Source: Symbiodinium natans (lineage: Eukaryota > Sar > Dinophyceae > Suessiales > Symbiodiniaceae). From it: 62,000 nt of DNA. Positions 61,986 to 62,000 of the stretch are shown here, in pieces. Position 1 is the first letter of the stretch. Every line of letters begins with the position of its first letter. The notes under the pieces are model-generated. The model worked only from the letters and a program-made list of their open reading frames with translations. It did no database searches and was not told the origin of the DNA. The position numbers and the translations under genes were made by a program. The stretch covers positions 279,164 to 341,163 of the forward strand of contig CAJNDS010002209.1 in NCBI GenBank assembly GCA_905221605.1. The letters are read 5' to 3'.

Positions 61986-62000
61986 GGTTGGGATTTCAGG

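Larger units (their letters stand above)
1..62000. repeat. Dispersed interstitial telomere-type 7-mer arrays (TTTAGGG/CCCTAAA)
   Basis: Arrays of 3 to about 20 copies of TTTAGGG or its complement recur every few hundred bases in both orientations across the window. Variants include TTTGGGG, TTTCGGG, TTCAGGG, TTTTGGG and 8-9-mers. Many runs are perfect while their surroundings are degenerate, so some are young. The arrays occupy most non-exon space. Long frames ending in NPKP or GFRV are their translations and are not genes. Confidence 0.97.

Noticed and set aside
1-62000. Direct repeats read as a CRISPR array or satellite
   Set aside because: Units are 7-9 bp telomere variants without regular spacers, in a eukaryotic gene context.
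1-62000. tRNA, rRNA, or dinoflagellate spliced-leader gene
   Set aside because: I looked for the spliced-leader core CCATTTTGGCTCAAG and tRNA-type cloverleaf boxes by eye and saw none; a proper scan was not possible.

Overview
Nuclear DNA of a microbial eukaryote, most likely a dinoflagellate alga (inference). Hundreds of short arrays of the 7-mer TTTAGGG/CCCTAAA, with TTTGGGG, TTTCGGG, TTTTGGG and other variants, lie in both orientations across all 62 kb. TTTAGGG is the telomere unit of dinoflagellates, plants and some other algae. Genes here are split into tiny exons, a few donors look like GC, and palindromic mini-elements are dense. A chromerid, cryptophyte or green alga is not excluded. 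The arrays are interstitial: the window starts with TTTAGGG rather than CCCTAAA, so this is not simply a left chromosome end.

Most long open frames here are not genes. They are read-through of the 7-mer (ends such as LNPKP or GFRV), of CAG/GT microsatellites, or of hairpin elements. Between the arrays are GC-rich islands of 30-170 bp that read as exons. Many have a pyrimidine tract plus AG on one side and GT (sometimes GC) on the other, and neighbouring islands often join in phase. I found these by eye. GC-rich islands are often open on both strands, and frames were partly chosen with phase in mind, so each exon is a candidate unless a motif is named.

Layout. About 3-31.9 kb: minus-strand exon islands of one or more unidentified genes, including a ZZ/DC1-like zinc finger (15.8 kb), a Cys-rich pair of exons (22.6-23.8 kb), a small Ser/Tyr/Gly/Asn-rich ORF (9.0-9.2 kb) and a large foldback repeat (19.6-20.9 kb). 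About 32-42 kb: mostly hairpin elements, arrays and microsatellites. 42.6-46.1 kb: minus-strand exons of an esterase-like alpha/beta hydrolase (GSSFGG elbow, catalytic-His exon), then a signal-peptide exon starting another gene. 48.9-51.9 kb: candidate plus-strand exons. 52.46-61.65 kb: a minus-strand multi-exon gene whose candidate exons mostly join in phase and end at a TAA, convergent with the plus-strand exons. A LINE-type zinc-knuckle/RNase H remnant (58.9-59.7 kb) lies in one of its introns and is the only long conventional ORF.

Mobile DNA. At least eight families of 75-130 bp hairpin (MITE-like) elements recur. Some are nested, one is dimeric, one holds a gene fragment, and several are split by a telomeric-type array. 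Several arrays are flanked by direct duplications of the host sequence (8 to about 64 bp). One has an 8-bp duplication inside a hairpin element. Two duplicate a candidate 3' splice site plus the start of the exon. I read this as insertion or repair-based capture of telomeric repeats that builds and enlarges introns, the main unusual feature of the window.
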